From assembly GCA_006386115.1 (NCBI GenBank), contig VFIW01000009.1:124001-188000 (forward strand): 64,000 nucleotides of DNA, given 5' to 3'. The position numbers and the translations under genes were made by a program. Shown here one piece after another: positions 44,337-55,959 of the stretch. A model generated the notes under the pieces. The model did no database searches. It was given only the letters and a program-made list of their open reading frames with translations, and had not been told where the DNA came from. The stretch is from Globisporangium splendens. Lineage: Eukaryota > Oomycota > Peronosporomycetes > Pythiales > Pythiaceae. The first letter of the stretch is position 1, and each line of letters begins with the position of its first letter.

Positions 44337-45292
44337 GTTCTCTGTGCAGATTCGTGCGAGTTTTTTGTTGTTGCGTCATAACGATCCATACAATCGACTG
44401 TTTGTTTGTGTTGGAATAAGACACTCCCCAAATTGAAAGTACATCTATCTAACAGCCCCTCTGTGGGCCAATAGATATCCACTCTGGCAATGTCAAAGCA
44501 ATGGGAGATGCTCAGCGTGTCGGACAACCCTTTGGTGAAGAATAATGAGTGCTTTGCTGAAAGTCACGATGATGCATGTGAGACTTGCCACCTTGTTCCT
44601 GACACAGAATTCCACGGAACTGGGAAAAGACACATAACACTATACCCTGGAACATACGATTGTACCTCGACGAGCATATTAGAGAGGCAATGGCATCGGC
44701 AAGGCAAACAATGTTGCATCGATTACCTGCTGCTACACTGCTCGTACGTTGCTTAATTGATGTGGCTGTGTTTGTGAGCCAATCGCTATGCACTTGTTGC
44801 TTTTGTTCACGATTTATGCAAACGCTTGATCTTCTTGCTGTGAGAATGGCACTTAGTACCCATTTTCTCTCAGTTGATCTCAATGCAGTGCTCTAATACT
44901 TTGTACAATGCATTGATCTGACAGAAATACAATCCTTTCACAGCTGATAAATACCAGGACTTTCTCAGTCACGGGGAAATCTGCACAGACGAACGAATGA
45001 CTTCAACGGAGAAGCGCTCCAACAGACGGGATGCATCCATCATTGATGCCTTTGACGACAATAGTTTCATTGACGACGACGAAATATCGGCGTGCAGCAG
45101 CGAATTCTGCCATCTCCAAGAGTGTGAATAGGATCCAAGACGCACGCGTCACGAGTATGTGCACAAACAATAATGGGACAGCTACATTATACTCAGATCA
45201 ACAGTTGCATGTCAGCTAATATCCTTCACCTCTTCACTCCCAGATCTTGAGATAGAGCTGATCTTTCCAATTGAGGCACAGCTTCGTAGTGG
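44337..45292. other. Spacer between the inverted START copies
   Basis: Receives the 3' ends of both START genes, which point at each other. A 43-codon frame from ATG 44998 (MTSTEKRSNRRDASIIDAFD) is acidic and coding-like but too short to judge. Nothing else seen. Confidence 0.4.
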
Positions 45293-46510
45293 TCACTCGT
45301 ACAAGTATGACAGTGAGAGCAATTGCGAAGACGTTTCCGCAGACGACTTGGATGAACCCGACATGGTGGTACTAATGATGCTCGGACTACTGATGTAGGA
45401 GACCTCTTGTTCGCCTTCTGACATCTCCGAGACCGCGATTTCGATTGGATTCGTGCGACTCGCACGTTTCAAGCAGCTCGTGCAAAACTGCATCTTGCGC
45501 TTAATCACGCTTTCTGAGAACGTGGACGTGAAGCAGATCGTGTGGGTCTCGCGGCACCGGGAGCACGTCGGTTCCAGGCACAAGCGGCAAGTTCGATCTT
45601 TCTGACTGGTCATGCTGAAACTAGAATTCAAATTCTTTGTGCATACCCCACATGACGAGCCTCGCTGAGCTGCAGTTGCCGTCGGTTTGTTATTGCGCAC
45701 AAGCCACGCGAGCTTCTTCATTGTCGCGCAGTGCATGTTTTTCCACACAGACACGGAGACTTCTGCAGCCGTAATTGCTGAGAGACTCACCGGGGCGTCG
45801 CCCATGGGGCACATCACGCCGTGAATAAACACGTCAACGACGCCTTCCTTGCGCTGGCGATACAAGTGGCAAAACGAGATCTTCATGCGCACAATGTTGT
45901 ATTCGTGGAGCTCTCGTGCTTCAGGCAGGTCAACAGAGTGCTGCAGATGGTACCCAATTCGCTCTCCATCTTTAGTCTCCGTGATCCCAGTCGACTCGAT
46001 GTAAATGTTGTCCCGAGCACGCATGACAGCGCCGATTAGAAGCGAGTGACCCTTGACCGTCCACTTGATGCTGAGCTCTCGAAATGGGTTCTCGGGTGTG
46101 GGCTTGATCAGACATGCGAGGTTACCCCAGTCGACAAACCCGTCTTCGACGTATGCAGACTTGAGCTTCATTGCATCTGGAGTGACATTGACCACTCCAT
46201 ACATGACATCATCGAGGTTGCCACGGATCGTGCCAACGGTCATCATCTTTGGCATCACGTGCAAAGCTCCCGAGCTAGCTTCTTCGCTAGTGTCGTGCGA
46301 TGGGTATCGCTCGCGGTAGACACGTACATCCTCGCGCTGCTTGACCTTCTTCCATTTGTTGGTGTCGACGATGCCCTTGCTGACGTGTCGATGCTCCTGG
46401 TACTTCTGGATCGTTTCTTGGACAAAGAAATCCCCGAGTGTCTCGAGAGTATGAGTGTCTTTGTCGGAGAGCTCGATGTGCGGAAACGTATTGGTTGGCA
46501 ACGGGAACAT
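45293..46510 (-). CDS. START-domain protein with FYVE-like zinc finger (copy B)
   Basis: 405 residues, 401 of them identical to copy A; the differences are T24, Y69, A82 and H84, all in the N-terminal quarter. The remaining 320 residues, including the START core and the cysteine finger, are identical. Gene orientation is opposite to copy A, and the two are convergent across a 0.96-kb spacer. Start ATG 46510 and its promoter (46544-46561) are conserved with copy A. Function as for copy A. The clustering of differences near the 5' end suggests that the 3' part has been homogenised more recently. Confidence 0.82.
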   Translation of the reverse strand: MFPLPTNTFPHIELSDKDTHTLETLGDFFVQETIQKYQEHRHVSKGIVDTNKWKKVKQREDVRVYRERYPSHDTSEEASSGALHVMPKMMTVGTIRGNLDDVMYGVVNVTPDAMKLKSAYVEDGFVDWGNLACLIKPTPENPFRELSIKWTVKGHSLLIGAVMRARDNIYIESTGITETKDGERIGYHLQHSVDLPEARELHEYNIVRMKISFCHLYRQRKEGVVDVFIHGVMCPMGDAPVSLSAITAAEVSVSVWKNMHCATMKKLAWLVRNNKPTATAAQRGSSCGVCTKNLNSSFSMTSQKDRTCRLCLEPTCSRCRETHTICFTSTFSESVIKRKMQFCTSCLKRASRTNPIEIAVSEMSEGEQEVSYISSPSIISTTMSGSSKSSAETSSQLLSLSYLYE

Positions 46511-46543
46511 GACCAGTAAGCAGTGAAATGGATCCGAGTGAGA

Positions 46544-46561
46544 GGAAATTAGAGAATGAGC
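46544..46561 (-). promoter_or_regulatory. Oomycete Inr-FPR core promoter match (START copy B)
   Basis: On the minus strand GCTCATTCTCTAATTTCC, identical to the copy A element, 33 bases before ATG 46510. Confidence 0.65.
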
Positions 46562-49219
46562 ACTGTTGAAGGCATGGAGGTGCCAGCGAGCCTTACTGGG
46601 ATCGTCAGCAGCTGTCGCTCCTTACTAGCTGCCATTTTCGTCACGGCTTTCTGCGGCAGGGATACAGCTGGTTTGCGGCACTGATCGGGGAGATGTTGGT
46701 CGAGCATTTTGACGAAATGTATCTTCGTCTCTAACTGCTGCTGAAATGTTGTGCCAGTTACATTGTTGTGAGGGAGCGTGAACGCAGCAAATGTGTGTCC
46801 AGCAGCACATGCATAGAGAGCGAAACGTGGTACGAGGACTGTCAATAGGATAGCGTACAAACTTTATAGAAACAATACACCATCGAGAGAAATGAGAGCA
46901 AGCATTGTGCTTGCACTGCGCTGCATGATCTGAAAATCAGCAGGCGTGTGTTTGCTAAAATTCGTTGACTGGTCGCGACCACCTTAAAGGACCTTTTATC
47001 TTTGCTTTCTTTGGGTGTTGTGCAGAGGCTGGATTACTTTCGCTTCTGATTTGCTTCCTGCAACACAAAAACTGTGGTAATCTGGTTGGGAGTGGGATTT
47101 ACTGGCCAAGTGGTTGATGGTCTGCTGTCGCATCGGGAGAACGAAAATATAGAGCATGCTCGGCACGCGTGTGCCATCTGGCTGGTCGTGTGGTCAATGG
47201 AAAGAAAAAGAAATGATAGACTTCACTCAGCTGCGGAATCGTTTGCGTCTTTATCTTTTTTTTCCCCCGAAAACAGATCTTTCACGGCGGACATGACATT
47301 GCTCCGATCAGAACGAGAGCGCGAATGTTGGAGATGTTACCTAAGTGACCTTTACATTGCCAATCACCTTGTGTCTTGTGCGTCTCGAGTCAGTTGTGGT
47401 GGCCAGATTGAGTGAGTGGCTCGATGGATTTCGAGCCAATCTTCTGCATCATTCCCGTTTGTGCGAATGTCGTCTCAGACAGAAAATGAGGTTTCGACGC
47501 AACGCAACATGGCCCTAGTGTTTATTCTTGTTTTCAAGACTCTGGTGTCCTCGAATACCCTCACCAAAGCGGTCCGTTGTGGAATGTCGAAGAAAATATT
47601 CGTTTTGGATCGGTGTCACGGCAGCTGGAAAAGTGAAGCAGTGGGGACAGATTACACGTTGGATATAAATCGACTGGCTCACCTTGAGACTGTTTAGATG
47701 CAGTTTTAACAAAAGTGAAAGCATTCAACCTCTAGCCATGGCATAAATTGGTCCATGCAATCTTTGTTTGCCTCAAAAAGACTGAGCAGGTATCGTGTGA
47801 TGCTGAAGGATGTGCCTTCATTGGAGTGTTAGCAATACGAACAAATGACATAAAAACAGAAAGGGTATTGAAGTGAGGCTGAGTGGAACGTGACCTTGGC
47901 TCAGCGAGCTTGTTCTCAAGCTAGCAGTATTAACGGGCTAAAATCGCAAATATTGAGCAATGCTGGAGTTGCTTTGAAGATTGACTCCTGGCCGCATTCA
48001 TTTGCAATACTCGATCAATTTCTCCAAGTCATTTCTACGCAATGTCAAGTTTCCCATTGCAACGAAAGGATTCAAGGTGTTGCAGTCCTTCAGCAGCGAT
48101 TGCAGTGAGATTCAGGTTCTGGGATTTGCGGTCAGTTGTACTGCACTGCAGCATCCGTTCTGCCATGCGGAATTCTCTCTGCAAGAAAAGTCTTCTCGCC
48201 ACTCGCCATTGCATTGTCCGTTAATGTGCTGTGCACCCAATTGAAACATTGCGCGTGCCTGTCCACACAAACGTTACCTACGCCATCCCCTTTTACTGAA
48301 CTCTTTCCATGCAACTCCACTAGATTCCCAAACATTATAGTTTTATAGAGGTGCGATGTAAAGTTGGTCGCTTCCAGTCGTTGATCGATGATAGTGTTCT
48401 TTCCAGTACTTCAACGAATGAGCGAGTTGACGAATGAGGGAACATCCAAACGGCGACAGGAGACATTCTAAGCCACACATTTTTTAGCCATTGCGCCTTT
48501 CCAGGTTAAAAGAAAATGTGGCCATCACGGACTCTCTGCCCCAGCAACAAGAGCATCCAACATTATCAACGACGATTTGCATGTCAGCTCAACAGTACGG
48601 TTTAACAGTGTCCATCTCAAGTGCTCTGAGGAAAATAATGGAACGTCGTAAACCCCTGGAACGATACCTTTCTTCTTTGTGCTCGTCGAAGACACGTCCC
48701 TCTGGGTAGGACAAACTTTGACGAAGTCGGACCTCGCAGTTGGTTTACAGAGCTATCGTTGGGACCAACTGGTTTAGCTCTCGAAAACCAGTCGTTCTAG
48801 CGTTCTGGTGAACTTCAGCTAGGCATCCTTGGAGATGAGTGCGCCGCACATTCTGTAGCCATTCGTTTTTGCTTCTGAGTGCCTGACCAAAGTGACGCGG
48901 AAGATTGCACTGTAACGGATCCTAATGATGCTCGTTCTTCTACTTCTAAAGAATTGCTTCGAGCAAGAACCGATACAACTGAAAAGTCCGACGTAAACGC
49001 TCTAGAGACGCACTTGCCTTGCTTTGTCATCACAAGATAATTTGCTGTCTGCTAGGCTCACCAATGCAGTCAGTTGGACGTGACATGTAATGTTGAATGG
49101 CCGATTGCTAACAGTGGCGTGCAAACATTCGATTAGAGCAGGACATCGTGCACAGCTGTCGGACTTGAAGTCTCCGTTGACAGTATATACCTGAACTCTT
49201 TGACACGCAAAGACCCACA

Positions 49220-49500
49220 AACAATGAACCCTCGTTGCCTCGTCTCTTGGACAAGTGGTGCCAGAGCTTCAATCAATCAGTACAGCGGGAGACAGCCAAC
49301 CAGTCCCGCCAGCATGCTCACCAAGAACGACTCTTTGTCGTTGGAAATGCTGGAAGACGATCCCTTCTGCCACTGTTCATTTGGTAGACGGTGCAGTTCG
49401 CGCACACAGCAACCACCCACCAGTGCGCACAGCAACGCAACAAGAACGGGAACGCACTCAAGCCAAATATTGTTACCAGCATGGAATTTCCTCGAGGCTC
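49220..49500 (+). pseudogene. Possible decayed Myb copy
   Basis: In one frame the text VRTATQQERERTQAKY sits where the family has VGTRTTRQTMTHAQKY, and upstream WKTIP resembles GPWKTIA. Frames shift in between and the N-terminal half is hardly recognisable. The match is weak and relies on the location inside the Myb island. Confidence 0.25.
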
Positions 49501-50964
49501 TTGATTAGCCACGACCGAAACAAACTGCGATCTGCATTCTTCAACTTTGTGTTCTTCAATGCAATTGTCAGTTTGGACTGAGATGACTGCTGGAATTCGT
49601 GAAAGTATGTATTCAATCTCTAAACTCAAAATACGTGAAACAACTTAAATAACAAGAATTGGTGTGAAAGTGCAACATGCCATTTCACATCAGTTTCCAT
49701 TGCATGCATGCCATGCACTTACATTGCGTATTCCAAAGTCGCTCGCACATGCGCTCCGCGGTTGTATGTGCGAATAGTACACGGCAACCCCGTAGTGGAT
49801 GAGTAAGCACCTTCTTTTTTTGGGAAGACTACGGTGTCAGTGTGAAAAATTTGACCAGATTTCTGGTGACGGCAATGCAAATCCATTCCCAGCAGATACT
49901 CATCGTGCCTTATTATGTCCACATGCTGTTGGATTTTCCTCTAGTCTGGCACTCTGCATCAAGCGTATGGTTTCTCAAATGTGACAAGAGGGGACTGCAA
50001 GCACAGGAACAGTTCATATGACTGGGTTTGCCAACCAGCAAGCTTTCGTAACAATTTGTGCCCAGTTTGGCGGAACTTTTAATGCATGCGTTGGCGAGTA
50101 GACTGGTGGTTTCAAGATGCGCTCCACATGAATCACTAATACAAGTTGGCTCGATTCGCTTGTGATTTCATATTTATCCAGTGGCGCAGTCGTTCTTGAT
50201 CCTCGCTCAAGTTGGTGGTCAGCAGCGTCTAATCTGTCCCCAAGTATGCGTGCGCGAATGCATCGAATTTTTCAACAGATCAGATGTTGCGGTTCGTCAG
50301 AGCTGCTGAGGAGCTATTCAAAGAAAGGGTGACTTATTGGCACATGAGGTGGTTGCCATTCGCCTGCTGAGTCAGTTTGTATGTGCGGGAAAATGACCGA
50401 TCGTCAACCAAATACGTAAATGAGGTTAACCCCTATTTGGGCTAGTGCGCCAACTTCCAAGTAGACGGGAGACCTCATTGCAAAAAGGTTTGTTGTTTCT
50501 CTTGTTGTGCCTCACTTTTCGCGTTTGGGTTTACGCTGACCGCGCTATGCACAAACCTCGAAATGAGTCAAGCTGCCACATTGAGTCAAGTGTGAAATGA
50601 TAGGTGCCTAGGTTTCGTACTGGCGCCAAAGACAACTTTACAAACCGACGTGGCCCTTGCGTGGCGGTCTTCTCGCGATCAAACGAATCGCCACGAGATG
50701 CGGGTGGAGTCAGTATTGACAGGAAGGATGTCTGTAGGATCCAGCAGCAGCAGTGCTGGACTTCTTCTAGATAATTGAATATGTTGAGAAACCGAGACTT
50801 CTGAGGAAGAAAATGCGCACGGCGAACATGCCCTCTGCTCTGGTGTCAGGATTGCGGTGGAGCACCTAAAGCTGTGCAATGTGGTAGTTCTCGTCGTGAC
50901 AAAGTTGACATTCTACACCTGACCTCGTGAGTCATGCGACCAACTTTGGTCTCGTCTTCTAGAC

Positions 50965-51263
50965 TTACTGTAAGGTGCAGGGTGTTCGTGGGTTGTCCAA
51001 CTGCAGCCAAGTCGCATGCCACTCTCTCACTGACAGTCTATCCTCCGTTTTCAGCCACTGTGGCACCGATCGGAAACGACGGGGTATTGCATCTTCCTCA
51101 GATGATCCATCATCCTCACAGTACTGATTCGAGCGATTATTGCACCGCACCTTGCTTTACTGATCTGAACAGTTTCGTGTACAGAGGTCAATGGATGTGT
51201 TTTCCTCGTCACCATCACCAAATTCAGCGATTCTACTTTCATCGAGATAATCCTCTCTTTCAC
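50965..51263 (-). pseudogene. Relic coding fragment, unidentified
   Basis: Minus-strand frame with acidic, coding-like text (EDDGSSEEDAIPRRFRSVPQ, WLKTEDRLSVREWHATWLQL) preceded in frame by a stop and further coding-like sequence (FGDGDEENTSIDLC). No start, no motif, no partner. Confidence 0.25.
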
Positions 51264-51733
51264 GATTCGATCGTTTTCAACAGGGTACTCGACAGTAGTG
51301 GTGGCTGAAAACTGAGGATAGACTGTGTTGCACCAAATGAGCGGATGGACGGGATCTCTGTCATCCCTCGATGGTGTCAGGCATCACGGAACGACGCTGA
51401 GTCAAACAAGCTTTTTCAAATCGACTCATTTATGTAGGGAGGATGGGCGCACGTGTGTGCGTGGATGTGTGCGAGTGTGCGCTGCACATTTCTTCCGTCT
51501 TTGTTGTGTTGCATGCCACACGGGAAGAGCGCTTCAAGAAAACTCGTGGTGTCCCTCTTTCGGTTCGTCCTGCCTGCGCACGCGCACCTTCCTATTCGCT
51601 CGTCGTGCGCATCGTTTCAGTTGGAACGCGTCGTCGCAACCCAGCCCGCGCCTGGCCAGCTTGCTATGCGAACCAAATCATCTGATTGCATCGAACAAGC
51701 TGAGATTGCGGTGGGTGTATCCTCCGTCACGTG

Positions 51734-51752
51734 TTCATTATTCAATTTGCCG
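51734..51752 (+). promoter_or_regulatory. Oomycete Inr-FPR core promoter match (Myb copy 8)
   Basis: GTTCATTATTCAATTTGCC resembles the Inr-FPR element, 28 bases before ATG 51781. It supports that ATG over the long upstream frame beginning at 51325. Confidence 0.6.
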
Positions 51753-51780
51753 ACTCGTGAACGTTTGCTTATCAGAGGCT

Positions 51781-52710
51781 ATGACCATCTCCAAGCGCAT
51801 TCGCAACCAACTCTTTGCATCCAAGCCAGCAGTTGTGCTCTCGTCTCCCGTTGCCCCCGACAATGAGGCTGACAAGCAACTGATCCGGTTGCCGCTCACG
51901 TACTCGCGACATGGTGTGTCGAAGCGCGCGTCTCGAGCGAACAAGAAACCCGCAGTACGGCACAGTGGTCTGGGCTGGACGGACGAGGAGCACGAACGGT
52001 TCCTCCAAGGACTCGAGCTCTTTCCGACGGGTCCATGGAAGCAAGTCGCGGCATATGTTGGTACGCGCACCACGCGCCAGACCATGACACATGCCCAAAA
52101 GTACCGTCAAAAGATCGAGCGACGCCAACGCGGTCTCATGATCCCTGTGCGCAAACCAGCCAGCATTGCTGGTACTGCTGCTGTAACTCGTAAAGCCACC
52201 CCAGTCGCAACCAATAACAACGATCAAGGTCAAAGCGACGACTCAGAAACTTGTCAGCCTACGGCTCCTTCGAAGAGCCCATCGGCACTCAACTCCAGCA
52301 GCACAGCATCGTCTCCGTCGTCCGCGGAGCAACTCGTGCGCGAAATTGACTTCGATCTCGACTTTCTCGACGTTAATGGAAAGATCCAAGCGGACCCGTT
52401 GTGGTTCCAGACCCCGAGCCTCAGCCACAGCGAAGCTATGAGCATCGTCATGGGGGAAGACGAGCAAGGGCTCATTCCGCTCCATTTGGACGAAACCATG
52501 CGGTGCTCGTTGATGACGGATGTCCACGATCCCATCGTCGCGATGTTTGAAGACCCCAGCAATTATCTTGCCATCGAAACCTGGCAGCAGCAACAACTGC
52601 AGCAGAGATTAGCGCCGAACGCGCCTTGGCGACCGACTATTTCAACTACGCCTACCAGTACGGACGTCATCTATGACATGCTGCCGTCGCCTTACGAGTT
52701 TTACTTCTAG
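51781..52710 (+). CDS. Single-repeat Myb protein, HAQKY class (copy 8)
   Basis: 309 residues, the longest copy. Family start MTISKRIRNQLFASKP, then an insert before the second half of the N-box (KQLIRLPLT). Myb repeat: GLGWTDEEHERFLQGLELFP, GPWKQVAAYVGTRTTRQ, TMTHAQKYRQKIERRQR. A Ser/Thr/Pro-rich linker follows, then an acidic block (VREIDFDLDFLDVNGKIQ), a Gln-rich run (TWQQQQLQQRL) and the end LPSPYEFYF. Acidic plus Gln-rich regions suggest transcriptional activation. The C-box of copies 1-4 is absent. The start is fixed by the promoter 28 bases upstream. Confidence 0.85.
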   Translation: MTISKRIRNQLFASKPAVVLSSPVAPDNEADKQLIRLPLTYSRHGVSKRASRANKKPAVRHSGLGWTDEEHERFLQGLELFPTGPWKQVAAYVGTRTTRQTMTHAQKYRQKIERRQRGLMIPVRKPASIAGTAAVTRKATPVATNNNDQGQSDDSETCQPTAPSKSPSALNSSSTASSPSSAEQLVREIDFDLDFLDVNGKIQADPLWFQTPSLSHSEAMSIVMGEDEQGLIPLHLDETMRCSLMTDVHDPIVAMFEDPSNYLAIETWQQQQLQQRLAPNAPWRPTISTTPTSTDVIYDMLPSPYEFYF

Positions 52711-53567
52711 ACAAACGCTGCACGCACGCTATTTATTATAGACAAACTCTTCCAATAAGGAAAACAGGATCGTGCCATGCTGGTTTCGAAAGTGAAGTCA
52801 TCTAAAGTGACCAAATTCTCAACTTAATCGCAGCTAACATGGGCGTCCACGGAAATACAGCAACGCAATTTCTACCGTGCTACAACATTTCTCCACCACT
52901 CGAATGCGTTGACTCGGTATGCAAGACTTCAGCACAAGACCAGCGTGCCATGTTTGTCAGCGGATGATACTAAATGAAGAGGGACGGCGGTGAGTTTATC
53001 GACCAGCGATACTGTACTCGTCACCCAGCAATTGCGCTTTGTGAAATTCGCATCTCACCAGAAGTTCAACACGAAGAATTCGACAAAAGAAAACCTCGAT
53101 TCCATCCTCCACAAGGTTCCATTTTTGCGCATTTCATTGAGAAATCTTCAGTATTGAATTCATGCAAACAAGGTATCAAAACTGCTTCTCTTCTGCACTT
53201 ATACAGCAATATTGTTTAGTATTCACCAATAAAAACATATTTTTACAACAAAGTTTTATTGGACTATATTAGTTTATAAGGGTTCTGTTGAGCAAGGCAA
53301 TCTCAAAAAGTCGAACTTGAACAAAACAGAAGAAGATCCGATTGAAGAAGAAGAAACAACGACGCATGCGAACGAAAGAAAGAATCCAATGCGAACTCTT
53401 TCCATAGAGAGTTGTGCTCAAAAGAGCTAGTGACGCATCAACGCACAGTCTCCATTGCATGCGTCTCTCAGTTCCGAAATTGCGCACTTCGAGCTCTTTG
53501 CATTCGTGCACTTCTAACCTCTGAACACCCTCTATCGACTCCAAAACCACGAAGGTTTGTGTCGGAA
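52711..53567. other. Intergenic between Myb copy 8 and PX-RING copy C
   Basis: AT-rich; an 81-residue frame at 52974-53219 has no motif. No gene supported. Confidence 0.45.
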
Positions 53568-54608
53568 ATGGCTTCGCTTGTGTCCCCAGATGAAGCTCTT
53601 CGCATGGCGTCCAAGCTGCGTCGACTCACGAAGGCGCGCCGTCAGGAGATCCACAAACTGGATATTCACTTGCGCGCCAAGCGCTTTGTGCAGCACTGTT
53701 GCGGTGGTCCCATGATGCCGCTCACGATGTACTCGTTTGTGATCCGCGACACTTCACGATGCGCACGAGGCCAGCAGCAGAATCAGCGTACTGCAAGCGA
53801 TGGCAAAGAATGGGTGGTTGAGAAACGCTTTTCAGAATGTTATGGCATGAAGCGCAAGCTCCAGAGTCTTGTTCACATGTGGACAATACGAGTACAGTGT
53901 TGCGGTCGTGGTCAACAGCAAGATCCAAGCGAGAGGTCGTCATTTGAAGCGCTGTTCAAGGTACTGTGCGGCCTGCTAACGATGAAGTTTCCACGTCGCC
54001 GATTGCGCTGCGATTCCGATGCCATCGTGCGCGAGCGGTGCGTTGGGCTCTATGATTTTGTGCGCACGTTGCTCGATGTGTACGCTGAGATTTACGTGCA
54101 CATATACGAGCAAAAGAAGCGCATAGAAGGTGACAGTGCCGAAATATCCTCAGCGAAGACTGTTGAGCTCATGGACCATCGCGATTGCAGCGCATCGTAC
54201 GACGTGCTGTGGGGTATTTACCTGGACATTGTGTCCTTTCTCAAAATTCCCGACTGCCGAAAAGTCATCGAGTATCGGCACGCGCTCGCGATCCTAAGCC
54301 TCGAAGATATGCCGACGATGCAAGCACGGTCAAGCGACGAGTTTTCCTGTTGCATCTGCTTTGACGAAGGATTTCCTGCCAGTGACGAGAATAACGATCG
54401 CGACGACGACCACGATGACACGTGTGAAGAAGACGATTCGAGTAGTAGTAGCCGCTCGAAATGTAAAACCCGTGGTGATATTGAGCGAGTTGTGTGGCTG
54501 CCGTGCGGCCATCAGTTCCACGAGGGCTGTGTCATCGCGTGGTTTTGCACGAGCGAAACGTGTCCGCTGTGTCGCCAGTCTGTTCTGCCGTTTGCTCTCG
54601 CAAGTTGA
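53568..54608 (+). CDS. PX-RING protein (copy C)
   Basis: 346 residues, single exon, from ATG 53568, which aligns with the paralog starts (LRRLTKARRQEIHKLDIHLR). The PX domain (about 49-190) keeps FPRRRLRCDSDAIVRERCVG and LYDFVRTLLDVYAEIYVH, but the RYSEF block has become KRFSECYGMKRKL: Arg is kept, Phe of the EF pair is Cys, and there are inserts, so lipid binding may differ. The C-terminal RING-H2 (CCICFDEG.., LPCGHQFHEGC, CPLC) is intact with a long acidic, Ser-rich insert after its first Cys pair. It is the most diverged of the three copies. Confidence 0.84.
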   Translation: MASLVSPDEALRMASKLRRLTKARRQEIHKLDIHLRAKRFVQHCCGGPMMPLTMYSFVIRDTSRCARGQQQNQRTASDGKEWVVEKRFSECYGMKRKLQSLVHMWTIRVQCCGRGQQQDPSERSSFEALFKVLCGLLTMKFPRRRLRCDSDAIVRERCVGLYDFVRTLLDVYAEIYVHIYEQKKRIEGDSAEISSAKTVELMDHRDCSASYDVLWGIYLDIVSFLKIPDCRKVIEYRHALAILSLEDMPTMQARSSDEFSCCICFDEGFPASDENNDRDDDHDDTCEEDDSSSSSRSKCKTRGDIERVVWLPCGHQFHEGCVIAWFCTSETCPLCRQSVLPFALAS

Positions 54609-55959
54609 TTTCAAGTCGCAATTATTGCGTTGTCCATGCAATAGCAGCAAAGCTTCCGACTTGAAATCCGTGTGTGATTGGTTTGAATAAACTTAATTCG
54701 GTTTTTAGCATCTATGTAAGCTTAGTTGCGCAAATGATAAGAACTATTCGAACTGGAACTGTGCCTCCACGACGGACGAAGAGATGACACAAGGAGTGTG
54801 TGCAATGGTGTGCTATCTTGCAGGCTCCCAGCATCTTAGAAATTCAGGCGGACACCCTAGTGTAGGATCGTCATTCAAATCCGGAATGCAGTATGTTTTC
54901 TTTTCAGCGAAATTATTCGCCGAATGAGGTGCGTGATGCACCCAACGTCTGCAATTCGAGGGTCTCGTAAAGAGAAAGTAGCGCTGCTTTCATCAGCCCA
55001 ACCGATCTTCCATCGTTAGTTGCCGAAGACTCTCTAGAGTACACTTGTAAGTTACTGTCAACAGTGTCAAACAGAGCGGAAACTGATGGAGTGGTTAAAA
55101 TCCACTTTGAAGAGGATGACTCGGTCCACCTGAACGGGTCTCAATGGCATCCACAGCACAATCGTCACTGACATAAATTGGACGAACCGTCATCGACGTA
55201 CTAGACGTATGCAGTTGAAGATCTATAGAACCCAGTTCTCCAGCGAATTAATTCCTGACACAACACACACATCTTTGTCGACAAGCAAGCTATGATACCT
55301 TCCTGGAGCGGATAGGCGTTCTTATTCTCTATCAACCAATCATATGCGTCTAAATAGTATCCAAGCTTCAATGTAGCCATCTTAGTGCAGCGACTCGACG
55401 CCATTTCTGGCATCCGCTGAGAAAGACCAGGCGCAGTTCCTTCTATCGACGCAGCGCTTCTGGTGGCATCAGGATACCCGGAGATCGGAAAACTGGTGCT
55501 CGCACTCCACGCGACAGCTGTAGTTTTTTTCTACGTTTACAGCAATTTGATGACTTTTTGGAATCGGGGAAATATTCAAAAACGAATGTGCCATCAAGGT
55601 ATGGTTTCTAAACAGAAGAGTAAATGTCGGGTTCTATAATCCCTCCACCACAGCAAGAAGCTAAGAAATGTCAAGGAAGAGGACAGGTAACGCGTAACGC
55701 TTTGCGTAGTTGTAGCCTCGCGTGCGACGGACCTTTCGCCTTGATCCATAGGCGCGCTAAAATTTGCACGCCGAAATCCTTGTTGTCGCCCTGAACATCA
55801 TCCTTGCCACAAAGGACTTCTGCGGTTGTCTTTGTGCGCCCTCGTCAGAAGAGCAATATCTGAAGGGGGACGTGCGGTTCCCCTTCCGCTCTGCCAGCGA
55901 AAGATCGGAGTCTGATCGTGTCAGCTTGCGCCTCGGCCTTAGTCATTTCTGCATCCGCC
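54609..55959. other. Intergenic, no gene seen
   Basis: 3' region of PX-RING copy C and 5' region of Myb copy 9. Short frames only. Confidence 0.45.

Larger units (their letters stand above)
45293..46735 (-). repeat. Right arm of the 1.4-kb inverted duplication
   Basis: Reverse complement of 42899-44336 with scattered differences, denser upstream of the ATG (for example near CATTTCACTGCTTACTGGTC) than within the coding region. Homology ends at the stop codon on one side and near 46735 on the other. Confidence 0.88.
46736..51733. other. Five-kb gene-poor stretch with relics
   Basis: The longest gap in the window. No intact gene found. Coding-like fragments: about 48880-49037 plus (SDAEDCTVTDPNDARSSTSK, stop further on), about 49220-49500 plus (possible decayed Myb), and 50965-51263 minus (acidic, with an in-frame stop). 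The rest is AT-rich. Confidence 0.45.

Noticed and set aside
51325..51780. N-terminal extension of Myb copy 8 (152 residues upstream in frame)
   Set aside because: Composition differs from paralogs and an Inr-FPR promoter sits just before ATG 51781.
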